Shown here piece after piece: positions 42,479 through 53,584 of a stretch of 64,000 bases of DNA. Numbering within the stretch: position 1 is the first letter of the stretch; each line of letters starts with the position of its first letter. The notes under the pieces are model-generated. The model made no database searches. It saw only the letters and a list, made by a program, of their open reading frames with translations, and was not told the DNA's origin. The translations under genes and the position numbers were made by a program. The DNA is from Ryuthela nishihirai. Taxonomy: Eukaryota > Arthropoda > Arachnida > Araneae > Heptathelidae. The stretch is from contig JAWZYU010000034.1 in the NCBI GenBank assembly GCA_038380435.1, positions 4,322,704 to 4,386,703 on the forward strand, read 5' to 3'.

Positions 42479-42768
42479 TCAAAAATGTTTCTTTGTATGT
42501 TGACTTAAATGACCGTCATGGACAAAGGTGTTTCTAGTGTCTACACATGAAGGGTCGTTGCATCAAGTGACTTCGTCCGTTCTTAGAGCGTCCTGGGTTA
42601 TGAAAGACTTGCTACAAAGATCACAAGTAAATGGTCGTTCTCCTGTATGGATACGAAGATGCACTATAAGATGATTCTTCTGTTTGAAAACACTTGTAAG
42701 GACGATCTCCAGAGTGAGTGAGCATGTGATCCTTCATATTGAATGATCTGTCGGTAGAGTAAGGGCAT
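42479..42768 (-). pseudogene. Decayed C2H2 zinc-finger gene, C-terminal end
   Basis: The minus strand reads, across frameshifts, a first finger [18 protein letters not shown] with linker SGDRPYKC. Next comes a finger that has lost its CxxC part but keeps HLIVHLRIH, then the classic linker TGERPF and [15 protein letters not shown] without its histidines. A last finger, RNTFVHDGHLSQHTKKHF, ends in a stop at 42481-42479. The linkers and Cys/His spacing identify the C2H2 family. Missing Cys/His residues, a frameshift after PYKC and another before the last finger make it a pseudogene. The 5' part of the gene is not seen upstream (to the right). It could be a retrocopy or a truncated duplicate. Confidence 0.8.
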
Positions 42769-43057
42769 AATGAAGAAGCCGTCGCTTATCTAATGAACGG
42801 AGTAGTATGTTATCAATCGAAGGTTGTTAATGGAGTAGTACATTGTTGATGGGAAAAGTTATGAAAGGACTGACGGTTCGCGCGAAATATTTGGCGGAGT
42901 TTACTACACCTATCACTCGATTTACATGGTACTCGGTCAAAAAACTGCAAATAATTTCGATTTAAATGGTGATAGACTCGGATTTACACTGAGGATTGAG
43001 ATTTTCATAAATATAATGCATATTATGAATCAGCAATGATTATAGCGTCAAGGAATA

Positions 43058-43428
43058 GTGTAGTTATTTTACCTCTAAATGGCACTTTTTTTGCACACAA
43101 TTGGCTAAATGGCCAGTTCACAAGGACCCTGAAGGCTCAGAGAAGGTTGGGGGAGGGGACCCACTGGAACAGCTGTTGGGGCTCCCGTCAAGGCCACCCA
43201 GAATGTTCTTTAAGGTGCACAGGGTATGGCTCTCCCACACGCGGGGCCAGGGCTTAACATTCGATCCAAAGGACGGCGGTCTTACCAAGATCATCGATGT
43301 CCCCTACTGATCCGATACCGTGGTCAGGGCGGGGAGTTTTGCGGAGATAAATCTCAACCTGGCCCAAATGGGACTCGAACCTGGGAACTACAGATTACAA
43401 GCCTGATGAGCTACCGACTGAGCCACCA
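43058..43428 (-). mobile_element. SINE copy, slightly deleted
   Basis: GTAGTTATTTTACCTCTAAATGG tail region to GACTGAGCCACC. It lacks part of the GGGAGACAGATGGTAGCC block. Confidence 0.9.
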
Positions 43429-43957
43429 CTTAAAGCATCAAGGAATTGTATTAGACTGTTATCGCAAAGTAAAAATCTAATAAACGATTTTAACTGATAT
43501 CATTGATTTTCAAGAATAAATTTCTATATTAATAAAATCGTCAGCTGTAACAGGTTATATTTATATTATTTCGATAAAATTATATTCTTTTCATTCTAAC
43601 ACAATCTGTATCGCGACATCTTAATGAATAAAGCTTGTTCTAAATTGGCAGCAATATCTGACTTTTCTACACAGAACTTTCAGACTAGTAAAAACCGAGT
43701 TTTATCTCATTTTTAGGGACAAGTTTAACTTTGCAGATTATTATATAGTCTAAATATAGCTGATTCATAAATACACTATTTCATTAAATGTCATATAAAT
43801 ACTAATTTGGCAAAAGAGAGCACTAAATTAGAGGTTCTCAACGTGGGGTGCGCTGTAAAATTTTTTGGGCTACGCCGTGGGAGCTCAAAATTCGCTAGAT
43901 CTAGTAACAAAGTAAAAATTACCATTGTTAGATAAAAGTATAGTGTTAGTAAAGGTA
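43429..43957. other. AT-rich interval
   Basis: Nothing recognised. Confidence 0.45.
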
Positions 43958-44686
43958 TTAGAAATTAGTGATCTGGCAACTTTTGTAAGGTTTCCAGATC
44001 ACTAATTTCGAAAAAAATCGTTGCCAGATATTTGTTCTGAATTCTGTAATCCACCATAGTGTTCGGATACTTTTTTGAGCGATGTAGGTGGTCATATTAT
44101 TTTGATACTAGATCGTGTGGGCTCACTCACGGAAATATTGAGCGTGTGCAGTTACCGTTCACAGCAAACTGGAGCGTGTGCAGTAACTGCACACGCTCCA
44201 GTTTGCTGTGAACGGTAACTGGAGCGTGTACAGTTGCTGTACACACTCCAAATATTTTTCCTGAATTCTGTAATCACGTGACACGAAGGTTGCCAGATCA
44301 CTAATTTTTAAAAAAAACGTTGCCAGATATTTTTTCTGAATTCTGTAATCAACCATAATGTTCGGATACTTTTTTGAGCGACTGTAGGTGGTCATATTAT
44401 TTTGATACTAGATCGTGTGGGCTCACTCACGGAAATATTGAGCGTGTGCAGTTACCGTTCACAGCAAACTGGAGCGTGTGCAGTAACTGCACACGCTCCA
44501 GTTTGCTGTGAACGGTAACTGGAGCGTGTACAGTTGCTGTACAAGCTCCAGATATTTTTCCTGAATTCTGTAATCACGTGACACGAAGGTTGCCAGATCA
44601 CTAATTTCTAAAAAAATCGTTGCCAGATATTTGTTCTGAATTCTGTAATCAACCATAGTGTCCGGATACTTTTTTGAGCAACTGTA
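43958..44686 (+). mobile_element. Composite MITE with two tandem 300-bp modules
   Basis: A left-truncated Tc1-type MITE ends at GAGCGATGTA (44086). Two head-to-tail 300-bp modules follow (44087-44386, 44387-44686), each starting GGTGGTCATATTATTTTG. Each contains an imperfect hairpin around GTGTGCAGTAACTGCACAC and ends with a full right arm of the MITE. Confidence 0.92.
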
Positions 44687-44807
44687 CCATCTGTCTCCTA
44701 ATAGCTAATCCAATGGGTCCCCTTACCCCAACCTTCTTTAAGACCTTGTGACCTGGCCTTTTAACCCATCGTGTGTGAAAAATGTGCCACTCAGAGGTAA
44801 AACACCC
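44687..44807 (+). mobile_element. SINE tail fragment
   Basis: ACCATCTGTCTCCTAATAGC to GAGGTAAAACACC, directly adjoining the composite MITE, so the MITE probably lies in a former SINE copy. Confidence 0.8.
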
Positions 44808-45586
44808 TGGTTTGTTTAATTATATGAACACATGATTACCATTTGGAACAGAATATAAGTTATGAATGTAGGAACACTGTTTGTGAGCGTCCCCAAAGAA
44901 ATTAAGCCCTGATTAAAAATGCTAACACCGTAGAACATAAGTTTGTCTCAAAAGCATTCTAAAATATATATTTACGCTTTCAATAGTGCTTTAGGTATCG
45001 CAAGAAGTCAACAAAAAACGAAAAAACTTTCTTTTCACATAACACGAACTTTAAGCGAAACAGAAAGTCATCTTTCCCAACCAGAAACAAAAAACGAAGC
45101 ATAATTTGCACTGATCTTGAGAGGGAAAATGGAAAAGGCTTATCAATTATGAAACGCAAATCCAAACTCTGTAGCAGCCAAGGAAGCGAGATAAGCAGCA
45201 GAAAGCACAATGAATTTTCATTAGCCCCGTCCAATAAGCCAACAAGCTAATTACTTTAGGGTGCCGGGCGAGCACTAAATATGGAGAACAAACGGACCGA
45301 TGAGCCGAGCATATAATTACGTTAGTTGCGGCGCCAGAAGCTGACTTTGCCACTTCGCGTCTCCTTTCTCCGACTTAAGGAGCCTTAGGAGAGAGGTTTT
45401 CTTTCTGCCTCGCTTTTCGACAAATGCCCACTCTCCAAGAACGAAAATGTTTGCCTCCACTTCGTTCTGTTTTCTTTAGAATCTCTAGGATGGTCAGTGG
45501 ACTTTGGCTCTTTTTTGGCCGGGTTTTACGTCCTTAGTGTTTGTTCTCACTCATCTGAGAGAGTTAGGGGTATCTTTAGTGTGAGT
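44808..45586. other. Unique interval, less AT-rich at 45150-45480
   Basis: 45150-45480 has several TAATTA-like sites and GGCGCC, with no sustained coding frame. It might be conserved non-coding DNA, but this cannot be judged from one sequence. Confidence 0.3.
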
Positions 45587-45783
45587 GGGTTGTTTATCTC
45601 TGAAAGGTTTTTTTTTTGCACAATGGGCTAAATAGCTAGGTCACAAGGACCTGAAAGGGGCAGAGAAAGTTGAGGGAAGGGGACCCCCTGGAACAGCTGT
45701 TAGGAGACAGATGGTAGCCTCCGCGTCAAGGCCATTCACCATGTTCTTTAACGTGCACAAGGTATGGCTCTCCTGCGCACGGA
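45587..45783 (-). mobile_element. SINE tail half
   Basis: GGGTTGTTTATCTCTGAAAGG to GGCTCTCCTGCGCACGG. It abuts a plus-strand SINE. Confidence 0.85.
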
Positions 45784-46093
45784 GGCGATAGTTAGCTTAA
45801 TCAGTAGCGCGCCAGCTCCTAATCTGCAGTGCCCAGGGTCGGTCCCGCCTGTTTCAGCGTTGAGATTTCTCTCCCATAAAACCACGCCCTGTCCTCGTTG
45901 AAAAAGGGGGACACCGATGAGCTTGGAAAGTGCATCGTATGGGAGATTAAGCCGTGGCCTCGTATACATGACAGCCATACCCCATTCACGTTAGAGAACA
46001 CGCTGGATGGTCTTGACTGGACATCTGTCTCCTAATTGCTGTCCAGTATGGCCTCTTACCTAACCTTTCCTAAGCCCTTGGGTCCCTGTAACC
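45784..46093 (+). mobile_element. SINE copy, diverged, cut by a MITE
   Basis: ATCAGTAGCGCGCCAGC to CCTGTAACCTT. A short TGCCGCTTAGGT remnant appears beyond the MITE at 46230. Confidence 0.8.
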
Positions 46094-46228
46094 TTGTGAT
46101 CTGGCAACCTTCGTGTCACGTGACACGAAGGTTGCCATATCACTAATTTCTAAAAAAAATCGTTGTCAGATATTTTTTCTAAATTCTGTAATCAACCGTA
46201 GTGTTCGGATACTTTTTGAGCGACTGTA
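46094..46228 (+). mobile_element. Tc1-type MITE, left end lost
   Basis: Starts at GTGATCTGGCAACC, keeps the central CGTGTCACGTGACACG palindrome and the right terminus GAGCGACTGTA. Confidence 0.9.
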
Positions 46229-46433
46229 CTTGCCGCTTAGGTCATTCGTCTATAAACCTCTTTTTTTTTCTACGGACGAACGACGAAACTAAGTACGTGT
46301 TATCAATTAGCAGTAAAAAAACAGCTATGAATTAGCAGACCAGAACAGATCCAACTGATGTAGCGGACTTCGGTGGCTGGCAAAATTTCTGGTACACGCA
46401 AGTCAGGTATGAAGGCCTTCCACAACCTGCAAA

Positions 46434-46490
46434 GACAAAAGTCTCTGAGCTCTTTGGGTCGTTGTGACCTGGCTATTTAGCCCATTGTGA
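46434..46490 (+). mobile_element. SINE tail fragment
   Basis: CTCTGAGCTCTTTGGGTCG to TTTAGCCCATTGTGA, cut on its right by another MITE. Confidence 0.7.
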
Positions 46491-46592
46491 TAGATCATTT
46501 TCCAGATCACTAATTTCTAAAATCGCTGCCAGATATTTTTTTCTGAATTCTGTAATCAACCATAGTGTTCGGATATTTTTTGAGCGACTGTA
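46491..46592 (+). mobile_element. Right half of the Tc1-type MITE
   Basis: CCAGATCACTAATTTCTAAA through TGAATTCTGTAATCAACC to GAGCGACTGTA. Confidence 0.88.
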
Positions 46593-46740
46593 CACGGAAC
46601 CACGAGTTACCATCCGAAGAACGGCGGTCTTTCCAAATCCACCGGTGTTACCTTTCTCATCGAGGGCTGAGGGTTGTGGGTTTAACGGAGATAAATCTCA
46701 ACGCTGTGACTCGAACCTATGAATTGCATATTGCCAGCCT
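46593..46740 (-). mobile_element. SINE head half, diverged
   Basis: CACGGAACCACGAGTTACC to GACTCGAACCTATGAATTGC. Minus orientation; the distal part is lost. Confidence 0.8.
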
Positions 46741-47127
46741 GGGGGGCGGGGGGGGGGGCTCAGTCGGTAGCGCGCCAGGCTCGTAATCTGCAGTTCCCAG
46801 GTTCGAGTCCCACTGGGTCAGCGTTGAGATTTATCTCCGCAAAATTCTCCGCCCTGCCCCACGGTCAGTGGGGACACCGATGGGCTTGGAAAGACCGTCG
46901 TCCGTCGGATGGGACGTTAAGCCGTGGCTCCGTGTGTGAGAGAGCCATACACTGTTCACGTTAAAGAACACACTGGATGGCCTTAATGGGATGCTACCAT
47001 TTGTCTCCTAACAGCTGCTCTAATGGTTCCCCTCCCCCAACCTTCTCTGAGCCTTTGGGGTCCTTGTGACCTAGCCATTTAGCCCATGGTGTGCAAAAAG
47101 TGCCGCTCAGAAATAAACCAACCCAAC
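46741..47127 (+). mobile_element. SINE, full length, G-expanded start
   Basis: Head begins GGGGGGCGGGGGGGGGGGCTC, an expansion of the usual GGGGCGGGGGTGGCTC. Complete to CCAACCCAA. Confidence 0.93.
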
Positions 47128-47289
47128 ATTTGTTTCTCCAAAACATACTTGTAAATGCAAATACCGTATTGAACCGAGTCTTTTCCGAATGCCTTGGATA
47201 ATTCGTTAATGTTTTTATAGTCATAAAAAAGTTACATTAACAGCCAAAAAAATTATTATCGAAGCAAATCTCTTCGTCCTTTATCTAAG

Positions 47290-47810
47290 TAGTACGTGGT
47301 TGCCGTGACGACGCTCCCAAACCTGCTCTGCGCAGAAAAATGAACTCTGCGGAGCTGCTGCTAACAATGCTTACGAAGGCGGAGAGAGCTCGTGGAGATA
47401 ATGGACACAGATGAAGTGCAACGAGACGGCCCAGATGAGAATGGGTCCCTAGCGACTCGGCTCGTCGTCTCTGACTCAATAAAGAGAAATAACAATGCAT
47501 AGCAGGACACAGATGCATCAGCCTCTTCCTCCCCGCATCTCACTCTGACTTGGATGACATCCGGGGATTTGTCATCTCCGCCTCGGTTGGCCTCTGACTC
47601 GGTGCTGTGGATGATCTCTGGTCGACAACGTGCGGCGAACCACAGCTGCGGCGGCTTCGCCGGCAAAGCCACAACTCCGTCGCGGATGTGTGCGATTCGG
47701 CCGGATGAATCGAGCCTCTGTTGACAGAATCTGGACGACAGCCTGCTCTAAGTACAATTGATTGATTGATCCATTTATCAAAGAAACTTCTCTGCGAACA
47801 ATTCATGAGG
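47290..47810. promoter_or_regulatory. GC/CpG-rich single-copy island
   Basis: Markedly richer in G, C and CpG (for example GCTGCGGCGGCTTCGCCGGC) than anything around it and free of recognised repeats. Several overlapping frames stay open for 70-100 codons on the minus strand, which is expected from composition. It may be a promoter-proximal island or first exon, but no domain is recognised and a strand cannot be chosen. Confidence 0.3.
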
Positions 47811-48218
47811 AGATGACGCCTCAGCCTCAGGAAGGTTTGGCTGACTGGGACTTAGCAGAAGACACAAGAAGAATAAGACAGAGATGCCTCAATGCATGAT
47901 GCTCAAGAATCTTGTTTTAGGAACAAAATCAGTGTTTTGTTTTTCCACCAATTGTTTTGCTTTATAATGAACGAATTTCAGAAAAGAGTAAATAAGAAAT
48001 AAAACGCTTCTAAGTACCCGATTCTGGGATTTATTCTGCCGACGCGTAGTTTCTGATTATGGTCGAATTTCATGTCACGTTTTTCGATGGGTGTTTTTTC
48101 CTTTTTTCTGCAATAATTCTCGATGATTGCCTGGATTCAGCCCGTCCCAGGGCACTATCTGGACAAAAGAGTCAACCCCCCACCCCCCTCCATTTAATTG
48201 TTTTTTTTTAGAACGATA
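47811..48218. other. AT-rich interval
   Basis: Nothing recognised. A C-rich patch (48177-48190) and T run precede the retrotransposon fragment. Confidence 0.45.
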
Positions 48219-49086
48219 ACATTATTTGAGGATAAGGCAATGGAGCTTATATTTGAAAGAAAGAACTGCTGGAATATCTTTAATCAAAATACTACTAGTC
48301 TTAAAGCTTTACAAATGTATTAATAAAGGGATAAAGAATCAGTTGACATGTGATACGAACCTTTGGCTTGATAGCTTGTCTGAGGAAGCAGCTAGACATC
48401 CTAAGAGCAGAGCTGTACCAGATAGTTAATGTTTATAGGTGGGGGAAAACGGACAGATATACAGGGATTGAAGGATAAACAATGTAAAGTTATTGAAGGT
48501 GAGGATTCTGTCATGGCTAGATTGGCTGATTTTTTAAGTGATGTTTTCTGAACAATGTGGTTAGTTCTACTGCCATTGTTTTTTTCCCCTATCTCAGAGT
48601 CTGAAGTTATTTTGGTTATTCTAAATTTAAACTACATAAATCCCAGGGGTAGATGAAATTACTACTGAAATGCTTAGAGCTGGGAATGTTTCTGTCATCG
48701 CATGGCTGACAGAAATTTTAAATATCTTTTACGATAAAGGCATTGTTCCTAAGGATTTTACCAGAGCTATTATTATCCCTATTTTTTGAAACACGTGATC
48801 GCAGTTCTTGTGATAACTATAGGGGTATCAGCCTACTTTCTGTTCCAGGGAAAGTTCTTTGCATGATTGTGCTTAATAAAATTTAGAATCTGGTTGATAA
48901 ACAATTGCTTGATGAGCAGTGTGGATTCAGAAGTGGTAAGGGATGTGTGGATCAGATATTTTCACTTAGGTAGATTCTTGAGAAATGTTTAGAGTTTCAG
49001 AAATCTCTTACTAGCTTTATACATTTTAAACAGGCTTTTGACTCTATTGATCGTCATAACTTGTGGTTGATTGTGAGATGGTATGG
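48219..49086 (+). pseudogene. Second copy of the non-LTR retrotransposon, internal fragment
   Basis: Matches about 11165-12045 of the longer element: KAMELIFERKNC near the left, then AGNVSVIAWLTEILNIFYDK, the DNYRGISLLSVPGKVL box and DEQCGFRSGKGCVDQIFSLR. It ends at SIDRHNLWLIVRWYG. It retains the GCVDQIFSLR block that is deleted in the longer copy, so the two are separate insertions. Both ends are missing, with stops and frameshifts throughout. Confidence 0.88.
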
Positions 49087-49099
49087 AGAGGGGGGGGGG

Positions 49100-49378
49100 G
49101 GTGACAAGAAGGTTCGCCCATCCCCCTTCCAAAAATAAAGACAATCTCAAATTTGTCTACCTGCTTTGAAATTTTTTTTACTTTTTGTATGATTTTGTTA
49201 GCCCCATAGTATATTCCGACAATAAAATTAGTTTTGAGAAAAACTATAAAATTTTATTCCATATTGAATATTATTTTAATCTTTCCTGTCTGATGGTATA
49301 TTGTAGTAATTAGTAAACCCTATTCTAGTCTTATTTTCAGACCCCCCCCTCCCAAAGCTAAATGCTAGATACGTGCCT
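49100..49378 (-). mobile_element. hAT-like MITE, family D, second complete-size copy
   Basis: The reverse complement starts AGGCACGTATCTAG and ends CGAACCTT, about 280 bp, parallel to 27241-27521. The body shares the TTTAGTAATTACTAC / GAATATAATA-like AT block and the G-rich start. It abuts the retrotransposon fragment and a G run. Confidence 0.65.
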
Positions 49379-49413
49379 ATCGAACAGATATGCCCGAGAA
49401 GGTAGTAAAGGGT

Positions 49414-49790
49414 TATTTGGGTTCTTTTACCTCTGAGCAACACCTTTTTGCACACAATGGGCTAAATGGCCAGGTCACAAACACCCTAAGACTCAGAGAA
49501 GGGTGGAGGAGGGGACCCACTGAACAGCCGTTAGGAGACAGATGGTTGCCTCCCGTCAAGGCCATCCAGCGTGTTCTTTAACGTACACAGGGTATGAGTT
49601 TCCAGCATAGGAAGCCATGGCTTAATATCCCATCGACGGCGTCCTTTTCAAGGTCATCGGTATCACCTACTGACCTAGGGCAGTACGGGGAGTTTTGCAG
49701 AGAAAAATCTCAACTCTGACCCAGGTGGGTCTTGAACCTGGGAATTTCAGATGACGAGGCTGGTGCGCTACGGACTGAGTTACCCGCCCC
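49414..49790 (-). mobile_element. SINE, nearly full length
   Basis: TTTGGGTTCTTTTACCTCTG to GACTGAGTTACCCGCCCC. Moderately diverged. Confidence 0.92.
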
Positions 49791-50170
49791 AACTTCAGAG
49801 GAACGAGTGTAAATCTACAAAGTTCTTGGCACGTGTAAAGAACTTTTTGAACGCCCTCCTTATCTAAGTATAGAATCAAATATTTAATCTTTTTATGCAT
49901 TCACCTTTTAGGAAAATTAAATTTGGACAGACGCGTCAGGAAATAATTCCGTTAACATTGGAGCTTACATTTGAAAAAGTCCCTTTAAAATCTTGTTTGA
50001 AAAGCAAATTGGATTGACTTTAAAACAACAACTAAGGTTCAAATCCTCGTTTCGACCGCCTACCTTCCTCCTACACCTTCGCTGATCTCCATAACCAACC
50101 ACCTTCATGATCTTTAGATCTTTTATCTCTCAACAACGCCCACGAAGTTGTTAGAGAGTGCTAGGTGTGT
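49791..50170. other. Unique interval
   Basis: A B-box-like AAGGTTCAAATCCTCG near 50034 is the only feature, probably a tRNA-like relic. Confidence 0.35.
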
Positions 50171-50547
50171 TGGATTGTTTTACCTCTGAGCGGCACTTTT
50201 TTGCACACAATGGGCTAAATGGCCAGATCACATGGACCCCGAAGGCTCAGAGAAGGTTGGGGGAGGTGATCCACTGTAACAGCTGTTGGGAGGCAGATGG
50301 TAGCCTCACGTCAAGGCCATCCAGCGTGTTCTTTAACGTGCACAGGGTATGCCTCTACCGCACACGAGGGCCACGGCTTAACGTCCCATCCGACAGACGA
50401 CGGCCTTTCCAAGCCCATCGGTGTCCCCTACTGACCGTAGACAGGGCGGGGAGTTTTGAGAAGATAAATCTCAATGCTTACCCAGCTGGGACTCGAACCT
50501 GGGAAATGTAGATTACGAGCCTGGCGCGCTACCGATTGAGCCGCCCC
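50171..50547 (-). mobile_element. SINE, full length
   Basis: Complete. Target duplication TGCTAGGTGTGT. Confidence 0.95.
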
Positions 50548-51167
50548 TGCTAGGTGTGTAGTAGTAGGCGAAGCACGAGTAGGAAAATCGGAAGACTGCA
50601 GACTGTTGTTGACATTTCGACAGTTCTTATAGGCTAATAACCAATTAATCGACCAATGATCTATAAACACTGTCGAAGCGTTGACAGTGCAGTCCTATAA
50701 CTTCCAGTAAACCCTCACGGCAGGGCATCAGCAGGCCCAGATCTTTAAAAAAAAAAACTAGGGGGGGACATTTCCCCTTCCGTATTTACGGGTCTTTAAA
50801 AAAAATCTTGAAAAATACATAAAATATAAATAAATTTAATAATTTTTTTCCCTATATTAGCTTACTAGCATTTTAAAAGGTGAGCGTCATGGTCCTCTTA
50901 CCACCTCCCCTAGATTCAACCCTAGACTCCAGTACTCAGGGCGCAATTCTTTAAAATACCGCTCGACCTAAATTATTGCACGCTGTCTACAAAAGTCAAA
51001 AGAATTCAGAAATTTAATTTGCATGTTTTGTTTCAACAATCAGTTTCCTATTGTCGTCTCATGAAGTCACTCTTGAGTTTCACTTTTGACAAATCTTTTC
51101 ACATCTAAGAGGTTAAATACCCATTTTGACCAAAGACAATAAAGTGCCCTTGCATTGTAAACCTGGC
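50548..51167. other. AT-rich interval
   Basis: Contains an A run then G run (50747-50768) and no gene. Confidence 0.45.
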
Positions 51168-51922
51168 GAGGGGGTGGCTCAGTCGGTAGCGCGCCAGGCT
51201 CGTAATCTGCAGTTCCCGGGTTCGAGTCCCAGCTGCGTCAGCGTTGAGACTTATCGCCACAAAACTCCCCGCCTTGCCCACGGTCAGTAGGGGACACAGA
51301 AGGGACATTAAGCCGTGGTCCAATGTGCGGGGGGGGGGGCTCAGTCGGTAGCGCGCCAGGCTCGTAATCTGTAGTTCCCAGGTTCGAGTCCCAGCTGGGT
51401 CAGCGTTGAGATTTATCTCCGCAAAATTCCCCGCCCTGCCCACAGTCAGTAGGGGACACCGATGGGCTTGGAAAGGCCGCCGTCCGTCGGATGGGACGTT
51501 AGGCCGTGGCCCCGTGTGCGGGAGAGACATACCCTGTGCACGTTAAAGAACACGCTGGATGGCCTTGACGGGAGGCTACCATCTGTCTCCCAACAGCTAT
51601 TCCAGTGGGTCCCCTCCTCCAACCTTCTCTGAGCCTTCGGGGTCCATGTGACCTGGCCATTTAGACCATGGTGTGCAAAAAAGTGCCGCTCAGAGGTAAA
51701 ACAACCCAACAACAACCCAATGTGCGGGAGAGCCATGCTCTGTGCACGTTAAAGAACACGCTGGATGGCCTTGACGGGAGACTACCATCTGTCTCCCAAC
51801 AGCCTGTTCCAGCGGGTCTCCTCCCCCAACCTTTTCTGAGCCTTCGGGGTTCATGTGACTTGGCCATTTAGCCGATGGTGTGCAAAAAAGTGCCGCTCAG
51901 AGGTAAAACAATCCAAACAACA
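51168..51922 (+). mobile_element. Older SINE split by a younger SINE
   Basis: Head 51168-51331 and tail 51721-51922. The break falls at its CCAATGTGCGGG, duplicated on both sides of the inner copy. About 40 bp of its body (CCGATGGGCTTGG region) is deleted. Confidence 0.93.
51332..51718 (+). mobile_element. SINE, full length, nested
   Basis: Complete, starting in a G run and ending AACCCAACAACAACCC. The duplicated target is older SINE sequence. Confidence 0.94.
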
Positions 51923-53159
51923 CAACGATTCGAATCTCCAATTCGTGTCAAATGACGGACGATAATTTCTTCCTCTGATATCTAAAAATGACTACATATT
52001 TCTTAGAAAATGAGAGAACAGTTTGCTATAAATTTTTATTTTACTACCTCCATCCAATCTTGTGAATAATTCCTTACTTTCTTTATGAATATGTCTTAAC
52101 TCAGAGTAATCACACAAATTAGCTTCCTTGAAAAACCCTAAAAATATAGAGAATAAAAAATTAACTATACGAGCCTTGCTCTGTTAGAAAGAAACTAATG
52201 AATATTACAGTAAAATGCAACAGAAAGCTTTTGAAGTAGAAGCCAGAGATAAAGATTCGAGTTACGTAGCATATTTATTATTTATCTTTTCACTGGAAAG
52301 CAATTTGTCAATTCTTAGCTATTTAAAAAAATGTCCCAAGGAAATGTTTTTTTTTTTGTTTTCATTTGGTGTAACACACGTTCGATTTGATTAAAATAGT
52401 GTTGTACTTTTAGTACAACACTATTTTAATCAAATCGAACGTGTCTTTTAATTCAAATCGTACTTTTAGTACAACACTATTTTAAACGAAGAGGTCCTCT
52501 CTTCGTTTGAGAGATGCACGCGACATTCCGCCATGTCTCATTTTTCTCTGTTGCCATATCCCAGAGACAATATCTAAATTATTCACGAAACTCGAGGACT
52601 GCAACTGGTACCTGGCAACATAGATCATTCTGACTCACGAAGGCGAGCGAGACCGTTAAGCAATCAAAAGTTAAACATTGCCTGAATGATCGTAGATTAC
52701 AAAAAGCTTTATATATCAAATGAATGCATTAAGATTTCGTTTCATGTATTCTTAATTTCAGCTTCATAAAAAGAATCTTCTAGTTGCAGTAAAACACTGA
52801 TTATCAAGAATTCAAACTGTCAGGACAAATTCTTGACGCCATTCTAAATAATTTCCGTATGAAATAGTGATTCATAAACAAGACTAATGCAAATAATATT
52901 TTTTTTTATACATTATGTAAATTACAGCTGATGAGATATAATGTTTAAGTTTGTAACATTTAAACAGTATGGAAGTGTTCTTTTTTTTCAATTGCTTTCA
53001 ATATCAACTCAAATCAGTAGTACAATTTCTTTTGATTTTCAGCAGCATTTGTTTTCACCTATAGAACCTATAGATTTCTTAGACCTATAGAATTTAAAGA
53101 GAAAGAAATGAAAATAAATTGATTTTTTTTTAAATACCTATCTTCCTATATGCGAACAA
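51923..53159. other. AT-rich interval with a long hairpin
   Basis: No gene. It holds the palindrome at 52376-52444, partial direct copies of its centre (TTTTAGTACAACACTATTTTA, again at 52465-52485), and GAAGAGGTCCTCTCTTC at about 52488-52505. Confidence 0.5.
52376..52444. repeat. Perfect 33-bp-arm palindrome
   Basis: Left arm ACACGTTCGATTTGATTAAA and onward to 52408 is exactly mirrored at 52412-52444 with a TTT loop. Part of the right arm recurs just downstream. Strong cruciform or hairpin potential. Confidence 0.9.
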
Positions 53160-53550
53160 GTTGGGTTGTTTTACCTCTGAGCGGAACTTTTTTTGCACAC
53201 CATGGGCTGAATGGCCAAGTCACAAGGACCCCGAAGGCTCAGAGAAAGTTGAGGGAGGGGACTCACTGGAACAGCTGTTCAGAAACAGATGGTAGCCTCC
53301 CGTCAAGGTCATCCAGAGTGTTCTTTAACGTGCACAAGGTATGGCTCTCCCACACACGGGAGAGCCATACCCTGTGTACACGAGAGAACTTAACGTCCCA
53401 TCCGACGGACGGCGGCCTTTCCATGCCCATCGGTGTCCCCTACTGACCGTGGGCAGGGCGGGGAGTTTTGCGGAGATACCTGGAACTGCAGATTATCGAA
53501 CCTGGGAACTGCAGATTACGAGCCTGGCACGCTACAGACTGAGCCGCCCC
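53160..53550 (-). mobile_element. SINE, full length, internally rearranged
   Basis: Target duplication ATATGCGAACAA. Inside, GGTATGGCTCTCCC is followed by its inverted copy GGGAGAGCCATACC (53338-53372), and TGGGAACTGCAGATTA is partly duplicated near 53480-53520. Confidence 0.93.
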
Positions 53551-53584
53551 ATATGCGAACAAAAAAAGTAAAAAATTACTAATT

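Noticed and set aside
45150..45480. Possible homeobox-regulated conserved element with TAATTA sites
   Set aside because: Such sites are common in AT-rich DNA, and conservation cannot be judged from a single sequence.
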